A stretch of 64,000 nucleotides of DNA, taken from NCBI GenBank assembly GCA_001632435.1, contig KV424014.1:1-64000 (forward strand). The letters run 5' to 3'. This document shows, in pieces, positions 43,051 to 54,655 of the stretch; the stretch's first letter is position 1, and every line of letters begins with the position of its first letter. The notes beneath the pieces were generated by a model. That model had not been told where the DNA came from and ran no database searches. It saw only the letters and a program-made list of their open reading frames with translations. The stretch is from Calocera cornea HHB12733 (Eukaryota > Basidiomycota > Dacrymycetes > Dacrymycetales > Dacrymycetaceae). The translations under genes were made by a program, and so were the position numbers.

Positions 43051-44911
43051 CCGCAGCTAAGGCCCTCCGGATCACTGCCCCCTCTGGTGTCTCGGTTGCG
43101 TTCGGTATCCGAGGTCAGCGGGCGAAGAGCGGGCTTAGCATGATGACAGGTGCAGGTGCAGCGGCGGAGTGCCCTGGGCGAAGGGCAGGAAGATGTCAGA
43201 CGCAAAGGCACGTTCTCCGCTCATCAGAGCGGGTGCGTGGACGCGCGAGGGCGTGCAGGCGGGCGGAGGCCTCATGTTCCGGTCCTGACCAGCAGAGGGG
43301 TACCGCATCACATGGCCCGGCGTCATGCACCCCTCGAACTGTATTGACCTCCCATCCGACGCCCAGTTGAGTATACACATCGCGCGTCGCGATTGGCTCG
43401 GATAAGCCGCGAAAGAGCGCAGAAACGCAGAAAACGCACCGAGCACCGCGTCGGCCCGAGCTGCACATCCCCTGTCGGCCGCAGCGATGATGCGAGCTCA
43501 GGGCCGCCGCGGAGTTTGGCGGCGTTAGAACACGGGTCGCTGAAAGGATTGTTGGGGGTGATATTAGGCGGGCATTGTCATCTGGCCTGTAACAAAGAGA
43601 AGCTGGGGCGTATGAAGAGCTTATTGCTGATGCTGAAAACAGGCATGAGAAACGCTAAAAGCGCCAAGGGAGTCGTCGTCGTGCCGAGCCTCGGCCGTCT
43701 CCACGCCCTGAAACCCCAGCAGAAGACCGTGACTGTCGCCCCAGCAAGTTGGGTTGGTGGAATTCTCACCGAGGATCATGTATACAACAGCGGTACTGGA
43801 GCATCGCAATCGTATGAGGCAGGCAAAAATGCGGCGAGTCTGACTAGGCTCCAACGTTCAGCCCCGTGCTTACCAACTTCACAACTTCTTCCCGATCCCG
43901 CTATCACGGCTCACGCCCGATAGAACACAGATTGTTGTTTGGCTGTCCGCATAAATTGATCATTCCGTAAGCCCTAAGCATAAGCGCGTACGTCTGGTAT
44001 CATCAATCATCATCTGGGATCTTCGGTAACAAGAGGAGAGAGGAGAACGAGCACCGGGCCAAGGGAAGCGGGGCAAAAGTGTTGGTAGAGAACCGAGAAA
44101 CTATAAGGGAATTGCAGGGAGAAGTAAAGTGGGAAAGTGTTGTAGAACCGTCCCTATGTACAAGGCCCGCTTCCCGCCGATTGTTTGCTAGTCTCGATCT
44201 CGATCTGAACCAGAACCGGAACCGGAACCGGACCCTCTACCCCACCGCTCCGCCAGTCTATGAATCACGGAATGTCGGGACGCAGGAAGAGTATTGTACG
44301 CATGAGGGGCTCGGAGGATAAGGCGAGGCGAAGAGAAACCGGGGAAGGAGGATCCCGCGGGTGGGTAAATGGGTCGCAAGTCATTTCTTTGTATTCCAGG
44401 CGCTAGCCCGGGATCGGCTGGCATGTCGAGAAACAGTCCGTGCAGAGGTTTGTTGAGCATTATACGAATGCATGCTTGGGCTTCTTGCTTCTTGAGACGG
44501 AACACGACAAGTCGCAGGAAATAAAATGGGAAGAGTGCGATCAGGGGAGAGGAGCGAGAAGGGGGAAGATGAAGGTAATAGACATTGTTGCAAGAGGTTG
44601 GAGTTTAAGGGTCGGGTTGGTTGAGTTGTAGAGGAGCTGGCTGCGTCCGGGCGATCGGGGGCGGACGACCAGCTGAGGGGGTTGAATGCACAAATAGATA
44701 CGGGAGAATCATTATTGGGAGGAGAGCGGGTGGGGGTCGGGTCGTCGCAGGGCAGGTTGATTGCGTCTGTAGGCTGGGGGATGGGGGTCGTGTCTTTGAC
44801 TTTGTTTCTTGGCTTCACTCTCGCGTCATTGTCATCGCGTTCGCGTTGTATCCTCCGGCCCAGCCGGGGCTCTCCTCACCCGTCCAGGGGCAGCGCGCGC
44901 AGGGGCGCGCG
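43051..44911. other. Gene-poor intergenic region
   Basis: About 1.9 kb between the F-box promoter and the stop of the glycosyltransferase gene. A plus-strand frame 43393-43923 is open but has no family match and no initiation context I can defend. An AACCGG tandem repeat lies at 44207-44232. Confidence 0.5.
44207..44232. repeat. Hexanucleotide repeat (AACCGG)n
   Basis: About four copies of a GAACCG-type unit (first copy GAACCA) in intergenic sequence. Confidence 0.85.
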
Positions 44912-47665
44912 TTATACCATGACCTCGACGGCCTGGCGGGTCACGCCGACGCCGAGTACGTCCATCTCGACCTTCTCGGGCGGGGTCGCGTTGCCCTTCA
45001 TGACCTCTTCATCCATCATGCTGACGCCGAGGACGACGTCGCGCTCGAGGACGGCCGGGAGGGTGGGCTTGGCGGAGACGGTGTACATGAGCTTGTTCGT
45101 CCAGATCTGGCGGAACTGGGCGACGACGAGCGGCGCGACACCGAAGGCGAGGCCGCAGGGGATGGCGAGGAAGTCGAGCATGCACCAGGGGAGGTGGCGG
45201 CGCGAGGTCTGGTGCGGGCGGATGCCGAGGTAGCGCGGCGGGAAGTTGAGCGCGGCCTCGTCGTCCGAGCCGCCGATCTTCTCCTCCGTGTCGAGCTCAC
45301 CGGGGATGCAGTACGACGCCGAGGCGCGTGCAGAGGCGTCCCACCGCTTGCCGGCGGCCTCGCGGTGGTACAGGTCGTGCATGAGCACCATGACGACGGA
45401 GAAGGCGAAGCCCGCGGTGGAGAGGAACTTGCAGATCTTGAGGGAGGCGGCGACAAGGTCGGGCATGACCCAGACGACGCTTGCACCCGTCGGAAGCGGC
45501 GCGCCGCCCAGCAGCCAGCCCCACGCGCTCGCCGCGGCTGCAACGGCCGAGGGCGGCGTGCCAGCGTACGGGGTGCGGAACATGGCCGAGGTGAGGTTGG
45601 GCGCGTTGAAGAAGTTTGCGAGGGCGAAGGAGCCGTTCGAGTACACCACGGACGGGTACAGGTTCATCAGGGAGACCATGACGAAGAAGTGGGCGATCAT
45701 GATGTGGGCCTCGTACAGGCGGGACATGAGGACGACCATGGGCCAGAGGCGGGTCGGGGCCGTCTTCCACGGGCTGGGCGGGGAGAGGGGGATCATGTTG
45801 TGTGCCTTGAGCAGGGGGGAGGGGGCAAGCAGGGAGGAGGCGTTGAACAGGCTCCCGTCGGCGCCCGCGGCAAGGAGCGTGACCTCCTCGCCCACGAGGG
45901 TGGTGGCCGGGGAGACGGTGCCAGTGAGGGGGAACTCGCTCTCGCTGTCGTTTTCCATGATGCTGGGGCTGCTGGGCGGGAGCGAGCCGTCCTCGCTCGT
46001 CCCTCCGACGGCGGTGGCAGCGGAGGACGGCAGGAAAGGCGAGGGCGAGGCGGCGCGGGAGGTGTCGACCATGAGCAGGTGCAGGTTGCCGCGGTCCTTG
46101 GACGGGCCAAAGTCCTGCGTCAGGAAGCGGTTCCAGCCGTAGCCGGTGTCGAGGGAGCCCCACATGTGGCGGATGGCCTGGGTCCAGCGCGCACCGGCGT
46201 CGTTGAACAGGCGCTTGACGTGCGTCGCCGCGGGCGCACCGACGACGTTGCACTGCGAAGCAGGCGAGTAGATCGTCTCAACCTTGAGCTGTTGCAAATA
46301 TCCCCCATGAGCGAGCGCGTTCTCGGGAAGGGTCGCGGAAGCAACTACTCACGTGTCCGCAGGTGTCGAACATGCACTTTGTGAACATGTGCATGTCCTC
46401 GCCGATCGCCTCGGGGCCAGCGTCCCAGAAGCCGACGTAGACGGCCAGGCCCATGGAGACGGTGTATGCCGAGGTGGGGATCTTGACGGTTGAGCCGGGG
46501 TAGAGTCCACCAATGCCGCTGGAACAAAAAGTTTAGCCAACAGATCTACCGGAAAGCATGGTAAACGTACGCAGAAGCCCACATGATGTCCGTGACGCGG
46601 GTGAAGACGGGCACCTCATCCTGGTTCCTGTCGAAGATGATGGGCGGGCAGAACATGAGCCTGTCCCTGTCGTCGGGCGGGGCGAGGGCGAACTTAACCG
46701 CGATGCTGAGGAAGAAGTCGGCGGCGAAGCACGTGTCCGAGTCCATAACGGTGATGACCTGGCGGGCAAGGCGCGCCGGGTTGTCCATCTCGCGGGCGGC
46801 CATGAAGCGGGCGCCCCAGGCGACGTTGGAGCTCTTCCCTGCGCTTTCCCCGGGGATAGTGCCCGGGTGGAGGCAGTAGGCGATGTCGAGGAATGCGCGG
46901 CCGTACTCGTCCGCGAGCAGGGCGGCCTTGTCGCCGCTGCCGGTCTCGCGCTCCTCCATGGCGAGGCAGACCTTGTACATCCTGCTGGCGAGCGGGTGCG
47001 AGGCGAGCACGTCGAGCGTCTCGCGCAGCGTGCCGAGCGTCTCCTTGTAGTTCGGCACGATGATGATGTGCTCGACGGCGAGGAGGGGGAGGATGCGGTC
47101 CGAGGGCTGCGGGGGCGGGAAGGCGCCTACCTGGGTCGGGGGGAGGCCGAGCTTGGCCTCGAGCTTGAGCGACTCGGTGCGGTAGTGCGCGACCCAGTCC
47201 GTGCGCGCGTGTTGCCGCACACCCCACCAGCTGATCAGGCGCGTTAGCGACGGTGGTCAGAGAGTGACAGAGAAGGAATGCGCACCAGCGGATCATGCCG
47301 TATGCGCTGCGGAACTGGGAGAGCATGAATGCGAGATGGGTGACGAGGAAGACGAGGGCGAGTGTGACGGGGGCATAGTATGGGCCGAATATGACGAGGA
47401 GGAAGACGAAGAAGTGTGTGAGGATGGGGAGGCGCTGGAGGAATGCGACGAGGGTGAGGCCGGTGCCTAGGAGGCCGTTGCTCGCGGGCGCTGTGGATCC
47501 GCGCGGGCGGCGTGCGCGGAAGGGGAGGGGTATGCGCGGGCTTGCGAGGGAGGGGAGGAGGGAGGAGGTGGACGAGGACGAGCCGTGGTGCTGGTGCGTG
47601 GGCAGCGCCGAGGAGGGCACCGCCAGGAACTTGCGCACGAGCGCGAACAGGTACGCCTTCCGCAT
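44912..47665 (-). CDS. Membrane-bound family 2 glycosyltransferase
   Basis: Probable processive or wall/capsule-related glycosyltransferase at a membrane. Exons 47665-47286, 47230-46571, 46518-46353 and 46288-44912 give 860 residues. Two N-terminal membrane helices (ILTHFFVFLLVIFGPYYAPV and VTLALVFLVTHLAFMLS) precede the GT-A domain. That domain has HIIIVPNYKET (nucleotide-binding strand), VMDSDTCFAADFF (DxD metal site), TSAYTVSMGLAVYVGFWDAG, then GEDMHMFTKC (the E-D acceptor motif), and RWTQAIRHMWG, a variant of the processive QxxRW signature with His after Arg. About four more hydrophobic segments follow. An inserted Ser/Pro/Glu-rich loop lies between the catalytic and C-terminal membrane parts. 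It resembles cellulose-synthase-like/GT2 family-group proteins, but the product sugar is unknown. Confidence 0.85.
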
Positions 47666-47792
47666 CGTCGTGGTTAGGGGGTGGGGTGGGGCGAGGGGTG
47701 CAGGAGGGGGGTGTCTATAGGGGGAGGGCGTCGTGAGCGGTGCGGGAGTGCGGGGCTGTTAGCGGGTGATGCGGACAGCGACGGTGCGGCCG

Positions 47793-47794
<2 letters not shown>

Positions 47795-47827
<33 letters not shown>
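47795..47827. repeat. (CGT)11 microsatellite
   Basis: Eleven perfect CGT units 130 bp upstream of the glycosyltransferase start codon. Confidence 0.95.
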
Positions 47828-48156
47828 TGAGGAGGAGAGGGGGGGATGGGGAGGGATAAGGGGGCAAAGGGTAGTCGCGGGCAGAGGGATAAGAGGCGGT
47901 TTGTGTTGGCGATGGAAGAGAAGAGGGGCGGTGGGGGCAATTGGGGCTATTGGCAGGCGCACCCACGGGAAGACGGGGGCCAGCACGCGGAAGTCGAAAA
48001 AGAACCAAACGCGACCCGCCCGGGGCCCTGTTCCTCTCTTGTTCACTCTCCCTCGTTCCCCCGCCCCCTGCGTGTCTCTCGCACACGCGCGCACCGCACT
48101 CGCTAACAACATCGGTTTCTACCACGACTACCTGTGCCTCTGGCTAGACATATGAT

Positions 48157-48181
48157 ACCCCGTACCCGTACCCGTACCCTG
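48157..48181. repeat. Hexanucleotide repeat (CCCGTA)n
   Basis: About four direct copies of CCCGTA. It is an isolated internal array, not telomeric in sequence. Confidence 0.85.
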
Positions 48182-50021
48182 CGCGACATCCCCTGCCACA
48201 GCATGTATTCCCGCGCGCAGCGACGTGCGCAGGGAGCCCGAGCCCCAGCCAGCCAGTCGCACAAGGCGAAGAAGGGGCGCGGGTCTGGGGGCCCTGGGGG
48301 CGCGGGTGCGGGCGCGGGAATATGGGAAAAACGTGTGCGAGGCGAAACCCGCGTCGGGCGCGCCTGGCAAGGGCCCTGTGGCACGCCAGCCACACCCACA
48401 CCCTGCGGACCCCGGACCCCGGGACAGCCACACACGCACGGGCGGCGCTGGGCACCCTGAGCACGCCTCCTCCGGGCCCATGGCAGCACGCCATTGGCTC
48501 GCCAGTGCGGAGCGCGGGGCAGAGACACGCCCCACCCACCGTCTACTGCCTGAAAAGAGCAAGCAAAGGTATGTTGCTGTCTCGTCTCGTGCACACTCCA
48601 CGTACAGGCGGTGCCTGCCTGCCCCACCCCGAAGCCTGCAAAAACCTGAGAAATGAAACTAGTGGAAAGACGAGTGAGGAGACACGCCAGCGCAGGCAAA
48701 GCTGCGCAAGACAAGAACCGCGCCTTCTCATCCATCTTTTCATTCGCTGATCCCTCCGTCGACGTCCGGCCCCCCGAGGCCTTCCACCCCTTCCTTCCGT
48801 CCATTCCCTCGCGTGCTTCTCGCACCAAACCCATCAGCATCTCCTTCCGTAAATTTAACCTCTCCACGCCATACAGACTCCTACGCGGCATGAGGCGCGC
48901 CGCCGCGTCGCGGGCCAATCACGACCCTTTTCCGGCCACTATCTTTCCCTTTTCGTTTCGTCTCGGTTCGGGCGCGCGGCCGGGTGCATTCATTCGACAG
49001 GCAAAGGGTTCTCGTTGGGGACGATCTGCACACCTTTACGTACAGGCACTATGTTCATTAGTAATCTTTTTTAGCTGCTTCTTTCATGAAGAGTAGGAAG
49101 CCGCTGCGAGGCCTTTGTGGCACGCGATGCCTACATACGTTGATCGATTGATCTTTGGCACGCGCGCACAAGACCGGGTTGACCACATATTGGCCACTCG
49201 GCCGAGCCAAGCCCAGCGATGACTCGCCCGTATACTTCGTTCATTTCGCCGCGCAATCCCAAACCCGTATTGCACAATTATTAAGTTAGTGAACCGATAC
49301 AAGTATGTAGAATGCGCGCAATATGTGGCCGGCCTCACGTGCTCCGGCCACCATCGCACGCTCCCGGTGCTACTGTACATACGCGGCTTCCTACATATGA
49401 GAATAGAGCGCCCCGCGGACCGCCGTACCGCCGTACCGTCGCCCGTCGCCCGTCGCCCCGTCGAGCCCTCGCTTATCTCATTCCCGTGGTGAGCGCGAGG
49501 GGCCCGGCCGCGTATCTCCCGCAGGGCACATAGTACAGTACTAGTCCAGGGAAACTGACTCACATCGGGGGTCCTCCTCCCCTCCCCTCCTACATACGCC
49601 TCACAACAATTACCCGCACCACTTACCGCAATGTCACGCAAAGGGTCCTGGACCCTGTCGCCCTTCGCCGGGGTGACGAGACCGGAGATGTAAGGGAATG
49701 TCTATAAGTTAGGGAGGGGAGACGATCAATAATCGTAAGGCTGTGTTAGTCAGTAGTCATCATTATTGAAGGGAGGGGGTTCGATACCCGGGCGGGTATT
49801 GTCCTGCCCTGGGTTTGGGTCGGTGCGAGGAAGCTGGGCCGGGGGGCGGGTATGTGGCTTGCGCGGGTCGATCAGGCACGGCCTGCTCGCTGCAACGACT
49901 GTCTGTGCCTGCCTGCCTTCCTGCGCACTGAACAGCCCGTACGAAACTGGATGGATGGCGCAATCAGCCGCTCTTGCCAGCTGGCCACTGTTGTCGAGTG
50001 ACCGCTGGAGGGCGAGGCGGA

Positions 50022-50046
50022 GGGGATGGGATGGGATGGGATGGGG
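50022..50046. repeat. Pentanucleotide repeat (ATGGG)n
   Basis: Four to five direct copies of ATGGG in intergenic sequence. Confidence 0.85.
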
Positions 50047-51725
50047 AGAGGGAGAGGGATGGTCACAAGATGCAGGGGCGCAGGGGCGCACGGACGCGGG
50101 GGCGTCGGCGTCGGCGGGCGTCTGCAGCTGTCTGATCGACAGATGGCCGGAGGCGCTGGTGGTGTGACTCGCGCGCGTACGGAATTGTCCCCCACTCAGT
50201 AGTGCTGATCAGCATCAGGCGTTGTATACGTGCTGCTATTGAAACTGATCGCTTTGCTACTAATAATAACGATTGTCCGTGTATAGTGTATTGGTGCGCA
50301 GTATGATCAGGGGGTCCAGATCATCCTTCTGCAGGTTTGAAACCGCTGTTGGGATCTGAACCGCGCAGTCCTACGCTGGCTGGCCATCCGAATGGTGAAT
50401 GGCATCCCAATGCCGCTGGCCGACGCAGCAGTGACGCAGCGCTACGCAGCCGCTTGTACGACATGCCGTACGTACAGCGCAGTTCTCCCCGCAGGCGCCG
50501 GTTCTTCCCGTCGGCAGTCCGAGTGCAGGCCTCGCCCGGGGCGGCGCGGGAAGACTGGTGCTGTCATGTCGCTCCTCCAGTCGGTGAGCGGGAAGACCTC
50601 GCGCGGTTGTCGGAGTCCAAGGGGAGGAAGACGCCCGAGACCCGGGCCCTGCCCGACCGACCGGACTGGGGAGGGGGCTTCACCCTGGAGGCGATACGTT
50701 CTATGAATAACTTTGGCTCGTCCGCGGGGTGGGGCACGTGAGCGCGGGGAGGATGAAGGTTGAGGAGGTTGGATGTGCTCTCTGCAAGGTGCTGGAGATG
50801 GTGCTGCTGCACGCCTGTAGGATGGGTTACTAGACGAACCATGCCCGCTGACTTGTCGCCGCTTACGCCCACCAGGGCCCGTCGGACGCGACGCAGGCAC
50901 GAGCGCGATCTGACATGGCCCTGTACTTTGGTCGATCTCCCATATTAGAGTTATTAGCCTACACAACGTACATGACATGTTTTGGCGTGGCAATGCATTG
51001 CATTCCAACCCCGCCTTTTGGGCGCTCGTTTGGGGTCGCCAGAGCGCGTGGCTTGCCCGAAACCGGTAAGCGGGCACGCAGAAAGAGTAATTCGCCTCGA
51101 CCTGTTTATGCCCGGGATGGGTCAATCAGCGGGACGGAAGCCTGCCGTGGCTGCAGGCTGGCCCCCCCTCCCCAGACAAATGAATATTGTTATTGTTAAT
51201 GTTGGGATGGCGAGGTGCCAACCTGCGCGCGTGGTCCCCGCGCTGGAGCGTGCTGTGGCACCCGGACGAAAGGCAAAATGCACGTAATATGTCGTTCGAC
51301 ATGACGCGCAGGGTCCCGCTAAAGGGTTTGGAAATCGGGCAATCGTTAAGACAGGGTTACGTGTCCGTTGTCGCCGAGATGGATGTTGGATTCGATGTTG
51401 GCTGGTAGCAGTCGTCGTTCACCCAGGTCGGGTGATCAGACGAGGCTCCCTGAATGAGGGGGTGTGAGGTCATTGAAGATTGCCACAGGGGTTGCGGAGC
51501 TGTAAAGATTGTTGGGCAATACCTCGTGTCTGCTTTGGTCTGACACTCAGATCCATCCGCTTGCGGTAGACGAACACATGTCATCATGTCGGATTAGGAC
51601 AAGGGCTTCTGGAAGGCAGCCGGTAGGAGCAAGGTAAGTATTTGTAGGCGTAAAAATACAACAGCGACAAAATTACAACAAGATGCTGGTCTGAGCAACA
51701 AAATTTATGCCTCGCCACATCTAAC

Positions 51726-53668
51726 CTACGGCCCGTACATATTGCTCCACTCCGCAAACGTCTCGAAGTCGCTGACGACGTCCATCTGGCAGAGTATGCA
51801 GTCCCCCTTGATCTTCGGCTGCAAACGAGTTGCCGATAGACACTCGTCGATGCCGGGCACACCGAGCCGAAGTGCAACGTCGCGCGCACAGCAAAGTGGT
51901 CTGCTCTGAAGCACCACATGTTGCCCCTTGCGTTCAAGCCGCCGATCTAGGCCACATCTCGGACAAGCCCGCTGTGGAGCAGGAGCGAGAGCCGGGAGTA
52001 GCCCGCGGAGAAAGTTTGCGCCAGCTTGCCACTCATCTGCATCATTGTGCGACTCCCGCAGGACGACCGTCTCCAGACGCGTTGCCTTCGCAGCCCGCAT
52101 CGATGGCACGGCTCGCTTCTCGCCGACGACGGCATTGAGCATGAGGGTGCGCAAAGAAGGGCTGGCAGCAAGTGCGATGAGTGACTCATACGGCAGTTTC
52201 TGAAGCAGTTGCGGGTACGATGCCGATGCCGATGCCATGAGCGTGCCGATCACGAGTGCCTCGAGGTCAGGCCAGGCCATCACGATGTCCCGCACATCGG
52301 CATCGGCAATCCGAACAAGGGGCTCCGCGTTGATGACGAACGACCTCAGCTGTGTGCAGGCCAGAAGAGGTCGAAAGGCGTTGAAGTACCACACAGGGAT
52401 CAGCGGCGAGGCGAGCGGACAGCGATAGTACATCACGAAACGCGTCAGACCAGGCCACTTGGTCGAAATCGTGCTGAACGCGTCACCGAACAGGTCGGAG
52501 GTGTACGAGACATCGTACATCTCGCTCGTGTGCTCTGGCTTGAGTTCCACTGCCGTAAGTAGAGGCGACTCGACTCGAGAGAGGAAGTCCAAGAATGCTT
52601 GGATGGAGCGACTGGATATCATCAGGTGTCGCAATTGGGGGAGGGCCAGCGAGGCAGGAATATCGGACTTGGTATCGAGTGAGCATTCGAGGGAACGGAG
52701 GGTCGTGAACTTCTGCAGCAGGATGAGATATGGTGAAGTGACGTTACTGAACTTGAGTTGCAGTACGCTAGGTTGCAGTTTCGTGGTGGTGAGACCGTCG
52801 ACAAACGCATATGCTTCACCGCCGTGCTCTAGCCGGCCGTCCTCAACGGACAGGCGAAGAAAATCCAGCCGTTGCAGTCTCTGCAACGCCTTGAAAGTGG
52901 TCGGAAGGCGGCGCTGAAAAGGGTGGCCGGTCGTATCGCCTACGGGCCAGTCGACAAAGTGGGCTCGATGGTATACGCCGAAATATTGCAGGCCAGGCAG
53001 CTCGGCAGCGAAGTCGACGCCGGTTTCGAGCGTTTTGTTGGTGAAGACAGTCAGGGATACACGACGTAAGGCGGGGAAGCTGGACTGTAGAGATCGATTT
53101 CCAAGGAATTTGGAGAGGGCTTGGAGTGGATCGGTGTCGACAGCGTGCTGGTCCACACTCAACGCTCGGATCCGCGTACAGTACAACGCCATGCGCGTTG
53201 GGGTATCCAATCGGAACGAGCGCGAGGCGAGAGAAGACGACTGATTCAGGTTCAGACTCGTACAAGCGCATATACAAAGAAAGGTATATGCGCACTTGGA
53301 GCTTGCGGTATACCATGGCCACTGTCTCCTTCCCGCCCAGCACTTGTCGTTGTAGATTGTCCAGGTCAAGACATCTTGCCCACACCACCTCGACGCACAT
53401 GCAGAATAAGTAGCTGTTGGTTCTGCCTAGTGCAACAGCAGTCGGCAGGTCGCAGTGTTCCAGAATGAGCCGAATGATATCATCAATGCCCCAGGCACGA
53501 TGCAATGTCGTTGGCGAACGGTCGTCTGGATTTCAACGGCCGTGAGTCTGGTGACATACTTAGGGCTGCTCACAACTTACCAGTGGGCGAATGGGACACC
53601 CTCCCAATCCTGCGTGCAATGCTGTCCGATGCTCGCCTGAGCGTCGACGGCGGCGACAGAGGAGGCAT
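51726..53668 (-). CDS. F-box-like / leucine-rich protein
   Basis: Probable F-box-type adaptor. Exons 53668-53581, 53525-53296 and 53240-51726 give 610 residues. The start is the Met at 53668: the downstream frame has no ATG before the F-box-like segment, and splicing from 53581 to 53525 supplies one in phase. Residues about 40-75 (GIDDIIRLILEHCDLPTAV, then ALGRTNSYLF) look like a divergent F-box. The following 450 residues show irregular leucine-rich repeats (LPGLQYFGVY, FTTLRSLECSL, LALPQLRHLMISSR, WPDLEALVIGTL, SPSLRTLMLNAV). The C-terminus has paired Cys residues (CPRCGLDRR and CILCQMD) that could bind zinc. Assignment to F-box is by architecture, as the motif itself is weak. Confidence 0.75.
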
Positions 53669-54605
53669 TGTGCGCCCGTACGCCTAGGGAGAATCGATGG
53701 TCATGTAGCTGAAGTACAATGCTGCGCAATCGCCAGACCCTGATTCGGGTATATCACCTCTCGTTTCATCATTTTTGCACGTGCTGCCACACTATAAGCA
53801 AGTGACTTTGTTTGGTTGTTTGGTTGTTTGGTCGCTCGAGAACGCAATGCAGAATGGACGTGTGAGAGAATGCGAGGACCTGCTGGATGGACAGTGCGGA
53901 GAAGCGGGGTAGCCCAAGACTCTCGGCATCTTCGCGAACTGTCAGGCTCCGGCCCTCCCGGCCATTCTTGGTCCACGCTGCCCAAAGGGGTTCTGTTCCT
54001 GTTGCATGCGGTATCCGTCCTTCACATGCTTGCAAAAGGTTAACAACACCTGTCTCATTCATCCGCAGCCTTTAATACGCGTCTCACTCATGTCTGCTAC
54101 GTGAGCTTGACCAATGCTGTGCCGTACAGTGTGCTTCTGGACTCAATCCGGGATCGATGCGTCTTGCCTACGGTGCCAAGGAGTGCCGTTACTCTGATAA
54201 TCTTCGAGGAAGAGACGGGTATAGCGTCTATCGCAAGCACTCTGCCGTCATACCGTGGACAGCTCAAGCACTGTTTATGCTGGGAACTATCGATTTGTAC
54301 CTCCACTATTCCGTCGATCCAGACGACGCCTGTGACGCAGTCACGAGCAACTTCGCGGCTTGTTGATTATCTTGCTGGTTCGAATCCAGTTCGTCGGTTT
54401 GTCGGGACCAAAAATGGAGCGCTCTACCAGGTCCGCGGTGCATACAGGCTGACTTGGGAGAACGGCTCTGTCAGCGTTCCCCAATAAAAGAGATTGTCGG
54501 CGTGGTCGCTGACCGGTTGATCCGATAACCTGGCAGCTAGCGTATGACGAATGGCGCTCCTCCTTGGGAGGAAGTCACCAGCTACTGGCCCGAGGCGCTC
54601 AGAGG
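53669..54605. other. Intergenic before the P450 array
   Basis: No gene supported. An 8-bp direct repeat (TTTGGTTG, nearly three copies) lies at 53810-53832. A tRNA-like T-arm near 54366-54385 was examined and rejected as a tRNA gene. Confidence 0.5.
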
Positions 54606-54614
54606 CATATATAC
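54606..54614 (+). promoter_or_regulatory. TATA box of P450-1
   Basis: CATATATAC 42 bp before the start codon at 54656. A 12-codon open frame (54615-54653) ends 2 bp before that start codon and would be an upstream ORF if the transcript begins early enough. Confidence 0.6.
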
Positions 54615-54655
54615 ATGTCTCTCCTGCAGGCGCCTGGTCACTCCAACCTCTGATT

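Larger units (their letters stand above)
47666..51725. other. 4-kb gene-free region with microsatellites
   Basis: The longest stretch without a supported gene. The first 450 bp are the glycosyltransferase promoter, with a (CGT)11 run. The rest is GC-rich with several short tandem repeats and overlapping contradictory frames. I found no rRNA, tRNA or transposon signature, and no terminal repeats. Confidence 0.5.

Noticed and set aside
43393..43923. 176-residue plus-strand frame
   Set aside because: No recognised domain and no supporting promoter or splice signals; chance frame is likelier.
44621..46384. 587-residue plus-strand open frame
   Set aside because: It is antisense to the last exon of the GT2 gene, very rich in Gly, Arg, Glu and Val from the GC-rich complementary strand, and has no recognisable domain.
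47766..48155. Frames with poly-Val or poly-Asp across the CGT repeat
   Set aside because: Produced by the (CGT)11 microsatellite in every frame; no conserved protein context.
48157..48181. CCCGTA array considered as internal telomere-like or CRISPR-like repeat
   Set aside because: Too short, contiguous without spacers, and not a known fungal telomere unit.
50337..50741. 134-residue plus-strand frame in the 4-kb gap
   Set aside because: Arg/Pro/Ser-rich with an equally open opposite-strand frame (51125-50442); no motif, splice structure or family match.
54311..54397. Possible tRNA: T-arm-like CTGGTTCGAATCCAG with a 6-of-7 pairing acceptor-like stem
   Set aside because: No A-box or D-arm, no plausible 7-base anticodon loop, and no terminator run of T after it; the match is limited to the T-arm.
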